Of a DNA stretch of 50,073 nucleotides, positions 1 through 7,793 are shown one piece after another. The stretch covers positions 1 to 50,073 of the forward strand of contig JAKUQE010000001.1 of NCBI GenBank assembly GCA_022450395.1, given 5' to 3'. The notes below the pieces were generated by a model. It worked only from the letters and a program-made list of their open reading frames with translations. It had not been told where the DNA came from and did not search any database. The translations under genes and the position numbers were made by a program. This stretch comes from Dehalococcoidia bacterium. GTDB lineage: Bacteria; Chloroflexota; Dehalococcoidia; Lucifugimonadales; UBA3495. Position 1 is the first letter of the stretch. Every line of letters starts with the position of its first letter.

Positions 1-171
1 CAACGCCGCTACCACAAGGCCCTAAGCAACGTGACCCCTGATGACGTCCTGAACGGAAGACGAGAAGAGATCCTGATCAAGAGAAGGGAGGTGAAAGCTC
101 AGACCTTAGCCCAACGCAAACGCTACAACCGCCTGCTCCGGGAGTCCCAGAACGCCGCCATTTCCCCTTGA
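1..171 (+). CDS. IS3-family transposase, C-terminal end (cut by window edge)
   Basis: The reading frame is open from base 1 and stops at TGA 169-171. It encodes about 56 residues beginning QRRYHKALSNVTPDDV and continuing with a Lys/Arg-rich tail (GRREEILIKRRE). This is the characteristic extreme C-terminus of the rve integrase domain of IS3-type transposases, where the 'RYHxALxNVTPxDV' segment follows the last catalytic Glu. The catalytic DDE residues lie outside the window. Transcription runs toward the recombinase module. The family is recognised from the motif; the IS name and whether the upstream part is intact cannot be judged. Confidence 0.8.
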   Translation, partial: QRRYHKALSNVTPDDVLNGRREEILIKRREVKAQTLAQRKRYNRLLRESQNAAISP

Positions 172-214
172 TCTCCCCTTAACAAAAGTGTCCCACTTTT
201 GCTGGTTGCCAACA
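172..214 (+). mobile_element. Probable right end of the IS element (terminal inverted-repeat region)
   Basis: Just after the transposase stop there is an 8-bp inverted repeat, CAAAAGTG (183-190) and CACTTTTG (194-201), then GCTGGTTGCCAACA. Read on the minus strand this is TGTTGGCAACCAGCAAAAGTG, and TG-starting ends with AAAAGTGG-type sequence are common in IS3-family elements. The left end is outside the window, so the inverted-repeat pair and target duplication cannot be verified. Confidence 0.4.
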
Positions 215-364
215 CCTACAAAGCAAGGGAACTACCTGGGACAACGCAGATATGGAGACAGCGCGCAGGGCCATTAAAGACCTCGATGATCTTCTTCGAC
301 CCGGGTAGCGTGGTCTTCCCCACCTCCCGATACCCATATTTCGTTGGCCTCCGAGATTAGACCC

Positions 365-664
365 ATGGGCATCGATGTGCGAACGCGGAAGTTGGCCTAT
401 GTGACCTATCGGACGGAGAAATGGGCAACAATCCCGGAGAACGCTACTCAGGGCCTCAGCCGGTATACAACAAGCGTAGTAGTGGGTGACCGGGCCACCG
501 GGTGGCGAGGCCCGAATCCGATTATTCGTAGCCTGCGCGCGGCCTATCTCGTGGCTACCGATGCCCAGGACAGCCCAGGCGGTGTTGAATGGGCCGATGG
601 GGGCAGGGCATCGTCGCTCCGTCCGGCACCGGTATTCTCCGAAAGCGATATAAACAGCCATTAA
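365..664 (+). CDS. Hypothetical ORF followed directly by a hairpin
   Basis: Open frame of 99 codons from ATG 365 to TAA 662-664 (the ORF track extends it to 344). The start MGIDVRTRKLAYVTY loosely recalls the first strand of an RNase H-fold (GIDxGTxKxAY), but no later catalytic acidic motif is clear and the second half looks low in order. The best support that something ends here is a perfect 9-bp hairpin that begins one base after the stop. A minus-strand ORF (179-805) overlaps it completely and has no recognisable content. I do not recognise the family; it may be a fragment left by the mobile element. Confidence 0.25.
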   Translation: MGIDVRTRKLAYVTYRTEKWATIPENATQGLSRYTTSVVVGDRATGWRGPNPIIRSLRAAYLVATDAQDSPGGVEWADGGRASSLRPAPVFSESDINSH

Positions 665-691
665 AAGCCCCGGTAATATCAGCCGGGGCTT
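665..691 (+). terminator. Hairpin after the ORF ending at 664
   Basis: Perfect 9-bp stem AAGCCCCGG (665-673) and CCGGGGCTT (683-691) with a 9-nt loop. The following bases (cccattt) give only a weak T stretch, so termination is plausible but not certain. It would insulate the recombinase promoter from upstream reading. Confidence 0.45.
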
Positions 692-832
692 CCCATTTCG
701 AACGCAGTGTAGAACGCTGAGTCTGGTTAGCACACAACCCATATGTGGTGTATAAGGGCCACCTAGCCGGTGCGGCCCCCGGCCAGAGGGGCCCTTTGGT
801 GCCATGACGACCGTGCCTAGCTACACAAAAGG

Positions 833-861
833 TTGATATACTGTTAACAGTAGAATATAAT
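833..861 (+). promoter_or_regulatory. Near-consensus sigma-70 promoter with palindromic operator in the spacer
   Basis: TTGATA (833-838), a 17-bp spacer and TATAAT (856-861). The spacer holds a perfect 14-bp palindrome TACTGTTAACAGTA (839-852) between the two promoter hexamers, where a bound repressor would block RNA polymerase. The start ATG at 868 lies only 6 bp past the -10 box, which puts the predicted transcription start on or next to the start codon, so the message is probably leaderless. The small DNA-binding protein encoded directly downstream is the natural candidate for the operator ligand. Confidence 0.75.
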
Positions 862-867
862 TGCAAG

Positions 868-1032
868 ATGGTTAAGGGCGGCTGGACCAAGAATACCAAG
901 GTAGCAGCGGTTAGGCTGGACCTTCCCGTATATGAGCGGCTGATTGAAGCGGCCCGGCGTGAGGGGCTTAACCTCAACGATTACCTTAAGGCCATGGTCC
1001 AAGAGCGTCTTACAACGGAGGCCGAGTTATGA
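868..1032 (+). CDS. Small ribbon-helix-helix-like DNA-binding protein (54 aa)
   Basis: This gene is too short for the ORF track. ATG 868 to TGA 1030-1032 gives 54 residues. After a basic N-terminus comes a strand-like segment VAAVRLDLPVYERLIEAARR, then a turn and a second helix (EGLNLNDYLKAMVQERL). Strand, helix, turn, helix with a 'xxRLDLPxxxxxxL' opening is the ribbon-helix-helix (Arc/MetJ/CopG) pattern. Its stop overlaps the recombinase start in ATGA, so the two are translationally coupled. It probably represses its own promoter at the 839-852 palindrome and so controls recombinase levels, or acts as a recombination directionality factor. Fold and role are inferred from pattern and position. 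Confidence 0.6.
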   Translation: MVKGGWTKNTKVAAVRLDLPVYERLIEAARREGLNLNDYLKAMVQERLTTEAEL

Positions 1033-2610
1033 GGGAAAAAACCGCAGCGATATGGTGGCGGGTATCCACCGACGACCAACGGGAAATCAGCCCGGACACC
1101 CAGATTGGCGAGGCCCTGGCCCTGGCCGAGCAAGAGGGCTACAGCGTCCCTCCGGAGAACGTTATCGGCACCGACTGGAGCAGTCTTTCGGTGTGGGACA
1201 GTCCTACTATGGGCCAGATCAAGGCCTTGGTACAGGGCCGGGCCATAACCGCTATTTTCATGTACGACGCCGACCGTGGGCCTGCCAAACCGGCCAACCG
1301 GCTGATGTTCCGGGCACTCTGCGAAGAGAACGGCGTGGCTGTCCGATGCTGTCACGGTGAGATAGCCGGCGGAGAAATGGGCGAGCTGATGGAGTTCATT
1401 TCCGCCTGGAGTAAGGAAAAACAGGTCCGCCGTGCCCAGCAAGGAGCGAAGGATGGGTTACGGGACCGGGCCAAGAAAAGGGGCCTACCTACTAATGGGA
1501 TTGCCCCACTGGGCTACCATTTCCGCTACCAAGACCTCAACGGCAAGAAGATACCCGTATGGAACCGGATACCGACTACCCGGTGGCGCAAATGATATGG
1601 CGGCTGGCCCTGGAGGGTTGCCCCATGGGCCGGATAAGCCTGGAGCTATCCGCCCAGGGCATACCGGCACCGAAGGGTGGTGCCTACTGGAATCCCAGCA
1701 CTATAGCCCGCATACTCAAGAACCCCGTCTACGGTGGCCGCTATTACTCACTCCGCGAGACAGCAAAAACCCCTGTTCAGCGGCGCAAGGTGGACTCCTA
1801 CAGGTCGTCGGCCCAACCACTCCCCTTCGACGCTTGGCATTGGCTGGAGAACTTCCCTATTATGTCCCCCGTAGTATCTTGGGCCGAGTGGGAAACGGTG
1901 CAACGGCGGCTGTCCCAGAACAAGGCCGATGCCACCCGAAACGCCAAGCGCACCTACTGGCTTCGGGGAATGGTGTCTGCTCCGAAGACGGCAGGCGTCT
2001 GGTAGGCCACTTCAGCAAGGGCATCTACCGTTACGAATGCCCCGGCAAGCGAGGGAAGATCGGCGTTCCCAAGTGTGGGTGTCCGAACCTCCTTGGACCA
2101 GAGCTTGAGGGCCGGGTGTGGACCGAGGTTGCCGATTTCCTCGGAAACCCTGATATCTTCCAGGCCGAAATGGACCGGCGAGTGCATGGTCAAGAAGGCC
2201 AAGGGGCTGAGGCCGAGCGTAAGATTGCGGACCTTAATCGCCGCCTCGCCGACGTTGACCGCCGGGAGACCGAGTTGGTGGCCCTACGGTTGCGGGATGC
2301 GGTCTCTGAGGTAGCTCTGGACCGCAACGCCGCCCTGTTACGGGTCGAGCGGACTCACCTGACCGAGGAAATGGAGCGGCAGCGGGAAACCATGTCCACC
2401 CTGGAGCAAGGACAGGCCGCCGTCGCATCCTTGAAAGCCCTGAGAGAGCATATGTATCACCGGCTGGACTCCGCGACCCCGGAGGACCGCCGCACTGTCC
2501 TGGAGGCCCTGGAGACTCGCGTGACGGTCGGAGTTGGTGGAGTCTTGGAGGTCTCGATTGGCATCCCCCAGGGGGTGGCCGATTGTGTCCAGCGGACCCA
2601 GGGCCAGTAG
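1029..2610 (+). pseudogene. Large serine recombinase (integrase), two frameshifts
   Basis: Site-specific recombinase of the large serine family. Frame 1 (1029-~1570) carries the resolvase catalytic domain with RVSTDDQ (nucleophile Ser), YDADRG, and the SKEKQVRRAQQGAKDG helix. The second frame (~1559-1970) carries the Recombinase domain (SAQGIPAPKGGAYWNPSTIARILKNP is split by nothing but follows the first break). The third (~1970-2610) carries the zinc-ribbon region (CSEDGRR, YRYECPG, KCGC) and a long coiled-coil C-terminus. Homology continues across both breaks near 1565 and 1968, and each needs one missing base restored. Total length of about 526 codons is normal for the family. It is either a dead integrase or a gene with two sequencing deletions. 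Its stop lies inside sequence shared with the neighbouring truncated ATPase gene. Confidence 0.85.
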
Positions 2611-2840
2611 GGCGGCGCCCCCTCCCCCTCGTAGCACCAGCCCCAGAGGACCAGGGCCCCTCGCTGCTCGGCGTAGACCGCAAGCTCCTGCGCAATGCGT
2701 GTTTTGCCAACTCCCGGCTCGCCGGCAAGCATGACGATTCGGCCCTGGCCGGACATAGAATCATCGAGGGCTGCGGTAAGCTCGGCCATCTGCTGACGGC
2801 GGCCGATGAAACGACTGCCGTGGGAAAGAGACTGCGACAT
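2592..2840 (-). pseudogene. N-terminal fragment of a LuxR/cyclase-type AAA ATPase, cut by the recombinase element
   Basis: Start MSQSLSHGSRFIGRRQQMAEL at ATG 2840, then the Walker A motif LAGEPGVGKTRIAQEL, then the family signature CYEGEGAPPYWPWVR. All of these are typical of the first 80 residues of large regulatory ATPases (1000 aa or more) fused to LuxR, adenylate cyclase or TPR parts. After PYWPWVR (about 2592) the frame simply reads the antisense of the recombinase, so the rest of the gene is missing. The break sits exactly where the recombinase gene ends, which marks it as a probable attachment-site junction. The missing part should lie at the other end of the inserted element, outside the window. 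Confidence 0.8.
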
Positions 2841-2846
2841 GCGGCC

Positions 2847-2875
2847 AGTATAGCCTCGTCGTCTGCGGGGTTCCA
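2847..2875 (-). promoter_or_regulatory. Promoter of the truncated ATPase gene, probably leaderless
   Basis: On the minus strand TGGAAC (2875-2870), 17 bp, TATACT (2852-2847), with the ATG at 2840 only 6 bp further. The -35 hexamer matches poorly and the -10 well. The spacing repeats the leaderless layout of the 833-868 promoter. Confidence 0.4.
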
Positions 2876-3200
2876 GGGCCAGGCTGATGTCGGGTGCTTG
2901 CTTAGCTTGAAGGATTCGGAGGTAGGTTAACGTGGTGGCACAACCGTCGTTACGACATTTGAGGGGCTCTCCGGCTCCTCCCGATACCACCAATACTTAG
3001 ATTCTCATCTAGCTCAGCAATGCTCAGGATGCACTTTATCACTTGAAACGGAGGCTTGTCACCACCAAGCACGCACACTATTGTTTCATAGTGTCATGAA
3101 CCCCGAACACCGATTAAGATTTAGGCCCGAAGTAACCCCCACCGGGACAGCATTCCGTCCGGCAACATCCCGCTGGCCTACTCAATGCGCGGAACCACCA
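2876..3200. other. Intergenic stretch with no recognised gene
   Basis: About 325 bp between the ATPase fragment promoter and the 3' end of the molybdenum hydroxylase gene. I see no coding similarity on either strand, no tRNA and no strong hairpin. The short ORFs here are shadows of neighbours. Confidence 0.5.
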
Positions 3201-5252
3201 TCAGCCCAACCGGGGCACGATGGGCAGGTCCCGGATCCGGGTTTTGGTGGCAGCGTAGACCGCGTTGCCGATAGCGGCGGCGATGGGGACGATCCCTGGC
3301 TCGCCCGCGCCGGTGGATGGGGTTGTGGAGTCACCGGACATCACAATCTCAATCTCCGGGGTGTCGTTGATGCGCGGTACACGGTACCGGCTCAAGGCCG
3401 GGTTCAACAGCCGCCCGGAATCGAATTCCACTATTTCCCGTAGCGCGGTGCCCATGCCCATGACGATGGACCCCTCCATCTGATTGCGCACGCCTTCAGG
3501 GTTGACGACCAAACCGCAGTCGATGCCGGCCACGACTCGTTGTACTCTTAGGTTCCTTCTTCGCACGGCAACCTCCACACATTCAGCCACGAAGCTGCCT
3601 GCATCGTAACCGATGGCGACACCGATGCCCACGGAGGAATCGTTTCGGCGAGATTCCCAATCAAAGCGGTCAGCGGTCTGCCTGAGGACTCGGCTTAGGC
3701 GCGGATGGGTCAGATTCATGAGCCGAAGCTCCACGGGATCCATGTTGAGAGTGGCCGCGATCTCGTCGATATGAATCTCCCGGGCAAAATGATTCGCCGC
3801 GCAACCAAGCGACCGGTAAGAGCCGGTTCGCAGGGGCGATGCAGAATCCGCCACGGATATGCGCACGTTCGGGGTGTTGTAGGGGGTATCCGCCCCCCGC
3901 TGCCCACGTTGCGGGCGGTCGCCGGTGTGATACGCGGTGTACTCCCAGGCCACGATCTGTCCGTCGGCGTTGAATCCGCTGCGAATCTCAAAGAGCGCCG
4001 CGGGACGCACGGTGCCCCACATGAACTCTTCCGACCGGCTGTGGGCCACGCGAACCGGCCGGCCCGCTGCTTTAGCGAGGACAGCCGCTTCTTGTGCCAC
4101 CCCAACGGTGCCCTTGGTGCCAAAGGAGCCGCCGACCTCGGGAGCGATGACTCGTATCTGGTCTTGACTCATGTCCAACGCTTGAGCCAGTTCGTCCCGC
4201 ACTACAAAGGGGGCCCGGTCGCCGGACCAGACCGTTAAGTTCCCACCATCCCATGACGCAACCGCGGTGCTGGTCTCCATGGGAACATTGGCGACGTGGG
4301 GAACAAAGTAGCTGCCCTCTAAAACATGGTCCGCCTGGGCGAACCCCTCCGCCGGCGAACCTTCCTCTCGAAGAACGATCATCTCCTTGGCCTTCTCTTT
4401 CAGTGCGGCTGGGAAGTCTGAGTCGGATGGGAGGTTCTGTTCTTCTTGCCAGCGAACCCGTATAGCATCGACAGCTTGTTCGGCGGCATCTTCGCGCTCG
4501 CACACCACGCCGACGAAGTCGCCATCTCGTACCAGCATGACAAAGCCGGGCACGCGTTCGGCTCCGGCGGTATCGATCTGCTGGGGACGGGCGCCGTAAG
4601 AAGGGGCGCGCAGCACTTTACCGTGGAGCATGCCATCGACAACGATATCCTGCGAGTACTTGGCTTGGCCGGTAACCCGGTCCAGGGCATCGGTGCGAGG
4701 CGCGTCTTTGCCCATGAAAACGAAGTCCTCGGCGCGCTTGGTTGTCGTGTCTTCGGGGATAGGCAGCCGGAGGTCTTTGCCTTGCAGTAGCTCAGCGTAG
4801 GAGACTCTGCGGCTAGGCTCGCCGCTTATGAAAACGTGGCCCTCGCTAGTAGCCAGGCTGGCCTCGTCCACGGCCCAGTGCTCGGCGGCCAGAGTCACGA
4901 GCGCGCCCCTTGCCGTCGCGGCGGCCCGCCGTAGCTGGATCCCCACCGTCATCGTGGATACGCTGCCAACGGTTCCCCGGTCCCAGGGCACCAGATCGGT
5001 GTCGCCCAAAATTAGGCGAACCGAATCAAGGGGGAGGTCCAGCTCGTCGGCGATAGCTAGGGAGAACCCGCTGCGGATACCCTGGCCGTATTCAACTTTG
5101 CCCGAAAATGCGATGGCGCCGCCTTGCCGGTCCATCATCAGCAAGGTTGCCTCCGGTCCAGGGGCCTCGCGAAGTTCCAGTTCGCCCGCCCATTGGGGAG
5201 GGCCGGTGACGACGAGCGCGGCATCCTCGTGAAGTTCGCTAATGGTCGTCAT
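3201..5252 (-). CDS. Molybdopterin-binding large subunit, isoquinoline 1-oxidoreductase beta (IorB)-like
   Basis: Catalytic subunit of a xanthine-oxidase-family molybdenum hydroxylase, expected to hydroxylate an aldehyde or N-heterocycle using water. ATG 5252 overlaps the stop of the 2Fe-2S gene by one base (TAATG) with AAGGAGGAG just upstream, so I reject the longer ORF-track start at 5438; the protein is 683 aa. Order of parts is permuted as in IorB: a C-terminal-type segment (GKVEYGQGIRSGFSLAIADEL) comes first, then the a/b hammerhead (DRVTGQAKYSQDI), then the Mo domains with GGSFGTKG, GSYRSLG and the C-terminal GAGEPGIVP that supplies the catalytic Glu. IorB-type enzymes pass electrons through the 2Fe-2S subunit to an external acceptor and need no FAD subunit, which fits this two-gene operon. 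Confidence 0.85.
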   Translation of the reverse strand: MTTISELHEDAALVVTGPPQWAGELELREAPGPEATLLMMDRQGGAIAFSGKVEYGQGIRSGFSLAIADELDLPLDSVRLILGDTDLVPWDRGTVGSVSTMTVGIQLRRAAATARGALVTLAAEHWAVDEASLATSEGHVFISGEPSRRVSYAELLQGKDLRLPIPEDTTTKRAEDFVFMGKDAPRTDALDRVTGQAKYSQDIVVDGMLHGKVLRAPSYGARPQQIDTAGAERVPGFVMLVRDGDFVGVVCEREDAAEQAVDAIRVRWQEEQNLPSDSDFPAALKEKAKEMIVLREEGSPAEGFAQADHVLEGSYFVPHVANVPMETSTAVASWDGGNLTVWSGDRAPFVVRDELAQALDMSQDQIRVIAPEVGGSFGTKGTVGVAQEAAVLAKAAGRPVRVAHSRSEEFMWGTVRPAALFEIRSGFNADGQIVAWEYTAYHTGDRPQRGQRGADTPYNTPNVRISVADSASPLRTGSYRSLGCAANHFAREIHIDEIAATLNMDPVELRLMNLTHPRLSRVLRQTADRFDWESRRNDSSVGIGVAIGYDAGSFVAECVEVAVRRRNLRVQRVVAGIDCGLVVNPEGVRNQMEGSIVMGMGTALREIVEFDSGRLLNPALSRYRVPRINDTPEIEIVMSGDSTTPSTGAGEPGIVPIAAAIGNAVYAATKTRIRDLPIVPRLG

Positions 5253-5722
5253 TACTCTCCTCCTTTCTGGGCGAGCCGCTCCGCGGCTGCCTTGGCCGCC
5301 TGCAGGATACGCACGTACGTGCCACAGCGGCAGATGTTGCCGGTCAGAGCCGCTCGGATCTGCCGATCGTCGGGCTGGGGGTTGCGCGATAGCAAAGCTA
5401 CCGTACTCATGATGAATCCCGGCGTGCAGAAAGCGCACTGGAACGCCGTGTGTTCGACGAATGCCTCTTGAACCGGATGGAGATCGCCGCCCTTGGCCAG
5501 ACCTTCGATGGTGGTAATCTCACACCCGACCGCCGAATCCAATGGAGTGATACAAGAGTTCTTCGCCTCGCCGTCGATCAAGACCGTGCAGGCCCCGCAA
5601 TCTCCGTCGCCGCACCCATATTTGGTGCCGGTCAAGCCCAGGTCGTGGCGCAGGACGGCGAGTAGAGTTGTCTCCTCGTCCACGTCCACCTCGTACGATT
5701 TTCCGTTTACCAATAGTTCCAT
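5252..5722 (-). CDS. 2Fe-2S subunit of the molybdenum hydroxylase (IorA/CoxS-like)
   Basis: 156 aa. The N-terminal plant-type ferredoxin domain has YGCGDGDCGACTVLIDG and a further Cys (KNSC). The C-terminal helical domain has CAFCTPGFIMS and ICRCGTY, giving the second cluster and the pterin contact typical of the family. It carries electrons from the Mo centre in the partner encoded directly downstream with a one-base overlap. I choose ATG 5722 (MELLVNGKS) with GAGGAG nine bases upstream over the TTG at 5731 used in the ORF track. Length is normal for the family. Confidence 0.92.
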   Translation of the reverse strand: MELLVNGKSYEVDVDEETTLLAVLRHDLGLTGTKYGCGDGDCGACTVLIDGEAKNSCITPLDSAVGCEITTIEGLAKGGDLHPVQEAFVEHTAFQCAFCTPGFIMSTVALLSRNPQPDDRQIRAALTGNICRCGTYVRILQAAKAAAERLAQKGGE

Positions 5723-5894
5723 CGATAGCAACTCCTCTGTACGGGTTAAAAGCTCAGGGGAATGGGGTTACAGCCACGATAATGTTGATCGATCGACGGT
5801 AGTATAGCCTGTTCTCAACACTATCGGCTAATAAGGTTCGCCCGATCCGAAGACGTGAGCAGGACCGAACGAAGTGGGGACGATCGTTCCTCTG

Positions 5895-7250
5895 TTACTG
5901 GAACTGACGGAGTTGCTTCTGGGTGATTAAGACGACGGCCGATACGAGAAGCATCAGCCCGGCCAGGATGCCGATAGCGACTTGACCGCCGAAATATTCG
6001 GCTACCAGGGCCGCAGGCAAAACGCCCAAAGGCATGAGCCCAAAGTTCATCATGAACACGCTCCATACCCGGCCGCGGTACTGTTCCTCGGAGATTTCCA
6101 TCACCAAGGCTTGGTTCAGCGCCCTTCGGCCGGCGTCTCCCAGGCCGAGAAGAACCATGAGTCCCAAGGCAATAGCGTATACCGGGAAGATGGATACTAG
6201 CAGCAAAGCGATGCCGGTCATAAAGCTTCCCGCGATGAGCAACAGCCCCCGATGAAACCGGCCCAGTCCGGCGATAAACAGTGAGCCGATCAAGGTGCCT
6301 AATCCCATGAGGCTCACCAATAACCCCATGGCCTCCGGTCCTTTGTGGTATATGTCCACCACGAATACCGGCAGCAAGAACCTAAATGGCATGGCCAGCA
6401 TGGTCGTGGCCAATCCCAGGCATAACAAGACAAGGACCATGCGGGTACGCCGGATGTAAGAGAGTCCGTCCTTGATGTCGCCAAGCATCGTCGTTCTTTT
6501 GCCGGTGGGCTCCGCGGTGGATTTGGGGAGCAATCCAGTTAATAGCATCGCACCCACCAACATCCCGCCGATGACGTAGTACACGCCATCCGGACCTATC
6601 AGCGCGTAAAGTCCCCCCGCTAGGGCCGGCGCCATCAGCGTGGTCAAACTCATGCCGGCCGCGTTCAGGGCCATGGCGTTGCCCAGCTTCTCTTTGCCAA
6701 CCAACTGAGGGATCATGGCTTGCCGGGCCGGCATCAGCAGCGCCATGAGGGACCCATGGACTATCGACGCGCCGAGGAGGTGATACCACGTGATGCTGCC
6801 CACAGAGATGGAAATGGCGATGAACACCGCAAGTATGGCTGCGCCGCCTTGCCCAAGCTGAACGATGCGCTTGCGCTCAATCCTGTCGGCCAGTGCTCCG
6901 CCAAACAGCGCAAGGACCAATATGGGGAGCGCGGTGGCGGCGTTGACCAGCCCAAGGACAGCGGCGTTCTGGTTTGTTAAGTCGTAAACCAGGTAACCTC
7001 GGGCCATCATCTGCATCTGCATGGCCCCCATCATCACCATCATTCCAAACCAGAAGTTGCGGAACTGCGTGTTTGACAGGGAGTCGAATGTTTGTTTCCA
7101 GCCCCTCTTTGTGGCCCGGCGTGCCGGCCGGGCTGCTGTGACCGGCCCAGGAGCGGGGGGCTCTGGAACGTTCACGGTTCGGTCCGATGTCGGGGTCTCG
7201 TTCTCCACTCCGACGGTTGGCGCCTGGGTTTGGGGTCTTTCAGTCTGCAA
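5895..7250 (-). CDS. MFS transporter of the EntS-like exporter type
   Basis: 451 aa inner-membrane secondary transporter. After a polar, Pro/Thr-rich N-terminal tail of about 55 residues come twelve likely membrane helices, starting FRNFWFGMMVMMGAMQMQ. The loop GGALADRIERKRIV between helices 2 and 3 is the MFS signature, and the C-half includes RRALNQALVMEISEEQYRGR, typical of the MFS_3 group (EntS-type siderophore or drug exporters). The start codon appears to be TTG at 7250; the polar tail makes a start inside it (GTG at VENET) possible. A promoter with TTGACA lies about 190 bp upstream with operator-like dyads. The substrate cannot be inferred. Confidence 0.85.
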   Translation of the reverse strand: MQTERPQTQAPTVGVENETPTSDRTVNVPEPPAPGPVTAARPARRATKRGWKQTFDSLSNTQFRNFWFGMMVMMGAMQMQMMARGYLVYDLTNQNAAVLGLVNAATALPILVLALFGGALADRIERKRIVQLGQGGAAILAVFIAISISVGSITWYHLLGASIVHGSLMALLMPARQAMIPQLVGKEKLGNAMALNAAGMSLTTLMAPALAGGLYALIGPDGVYYVIGGMLVGAMLLTGLLPKSTAEPTGKRTTMLGDIKDGLSYIRRTRMVLVLLCLGLATTMLAMPFRFLLPVFVVDIYHKGPEAMGLLVSLMGLGTLIGSLFIAGLGRFHRGLLLIAGSFMTGIALLLVSIFPVYAIALGLMVLLGLGDAGRRALNQALVMEISEEQYRGRVWSVFMMNFGLMPLGVLPAALVAEYFGGQVAIGILAGLMLLVSAVVLITQKQLRQFQ

Positions 7251-7420
7251 GCAAAGAACGTCCTATCGAAAGGTGATGGTATCTAGATCAGTAGCGAGGA
7301 AGCCAGATTATCAAGCCGCGCCGCAGAGGGGTACTTGCTGGTGGTCCAAGTCGGCAGGAGCGTTGCTTACTCTGACGACCATGGTGACCCTCGGTTACGA
7401 TGAAGTATATCTTAAACTTA

Positions 7421-7480
7421 AATAGTAATAGCTATATAAAATACTATTCTATGATATTGTCTGTAGCGTAATCTTGTCAA
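7421..7480 (-). promoter_or_regulatory. Sigma-70 promoter with operator-like dyads for the MFS gene
   Basis: On the minus strand a perfect TTGACA (7480-7475), an 18-bp spacer and TATCAT (7456-7451), with a predicted start near 7443. Around that start lies the inverted repeat AATAGTA (7421-7427) / TACTATT (7442-7448), enclosing a second palindrome ATAGCTAT (7428-7435). The AT-rich island stands out from its surroundings. A repressor bound here would overlap the transcription start. No regulator gene lies next to it. Confidence 0.6.
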
Positions 7481-7503
7481 GGGACGTGTAGCTGTTCCAG
7501 TCT

Positions 7504-7525
7504 CGAAATCTTCCACAAGATTTCG
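7504..7525. other. Perfect 9-bp hairpin in the 7251-7793 gap
   Basis: CGAAATCTT (7504-7512), loop CCAC, AAGATTTCG (7517-7525). It lies upstream of the MFS promoter and is not followed by a T run on either strand, so it is unlikely to be a classical terminator. The rest of the 7251-7793 gap (about 540 bp) holds the MFS promoter and leader, and nothing else that I recognise. Confidence 0.4.
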
Positions 7526-7793
7526 GCTTAAATTTCTTGCAGCTACCGATCGGCGCGCGGGGTGTTCGACCTCAGAGTTAGAGTTTGAAACCATCCCACC
7601 CTCAGCGAAGCCGCCGTCGACGAATCAAACATGGATAGAGTCGAATTCTTGTAGGTGACAGCCACAACCAATTGCGTTAGACTACCACCGATTCGTAATA
7701 ATGCCTCCTGATACCGCCGTCAAGAGATCCACGTTGAACAGAGCGGCATTCAACCGGTCATCAGTAAACAACTGCACAGGAATGTATAGGAAG

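Noticed and set aside
179-805. Minus-strand ORF of 208 aa
   Set aside because: No recognisable motifs, Cys/Arg/Pro-rich shadow-like composition, and it runs through the IS end and the 665 hairpin.
2234-2764. Minus-strand ORF of 176 aa over the recombinase end
   Set aside because: Pro/Arg/Ser-rich antisense shadow of the coiled-coil part of the recombinase and of the ATPase fragment in another frame.
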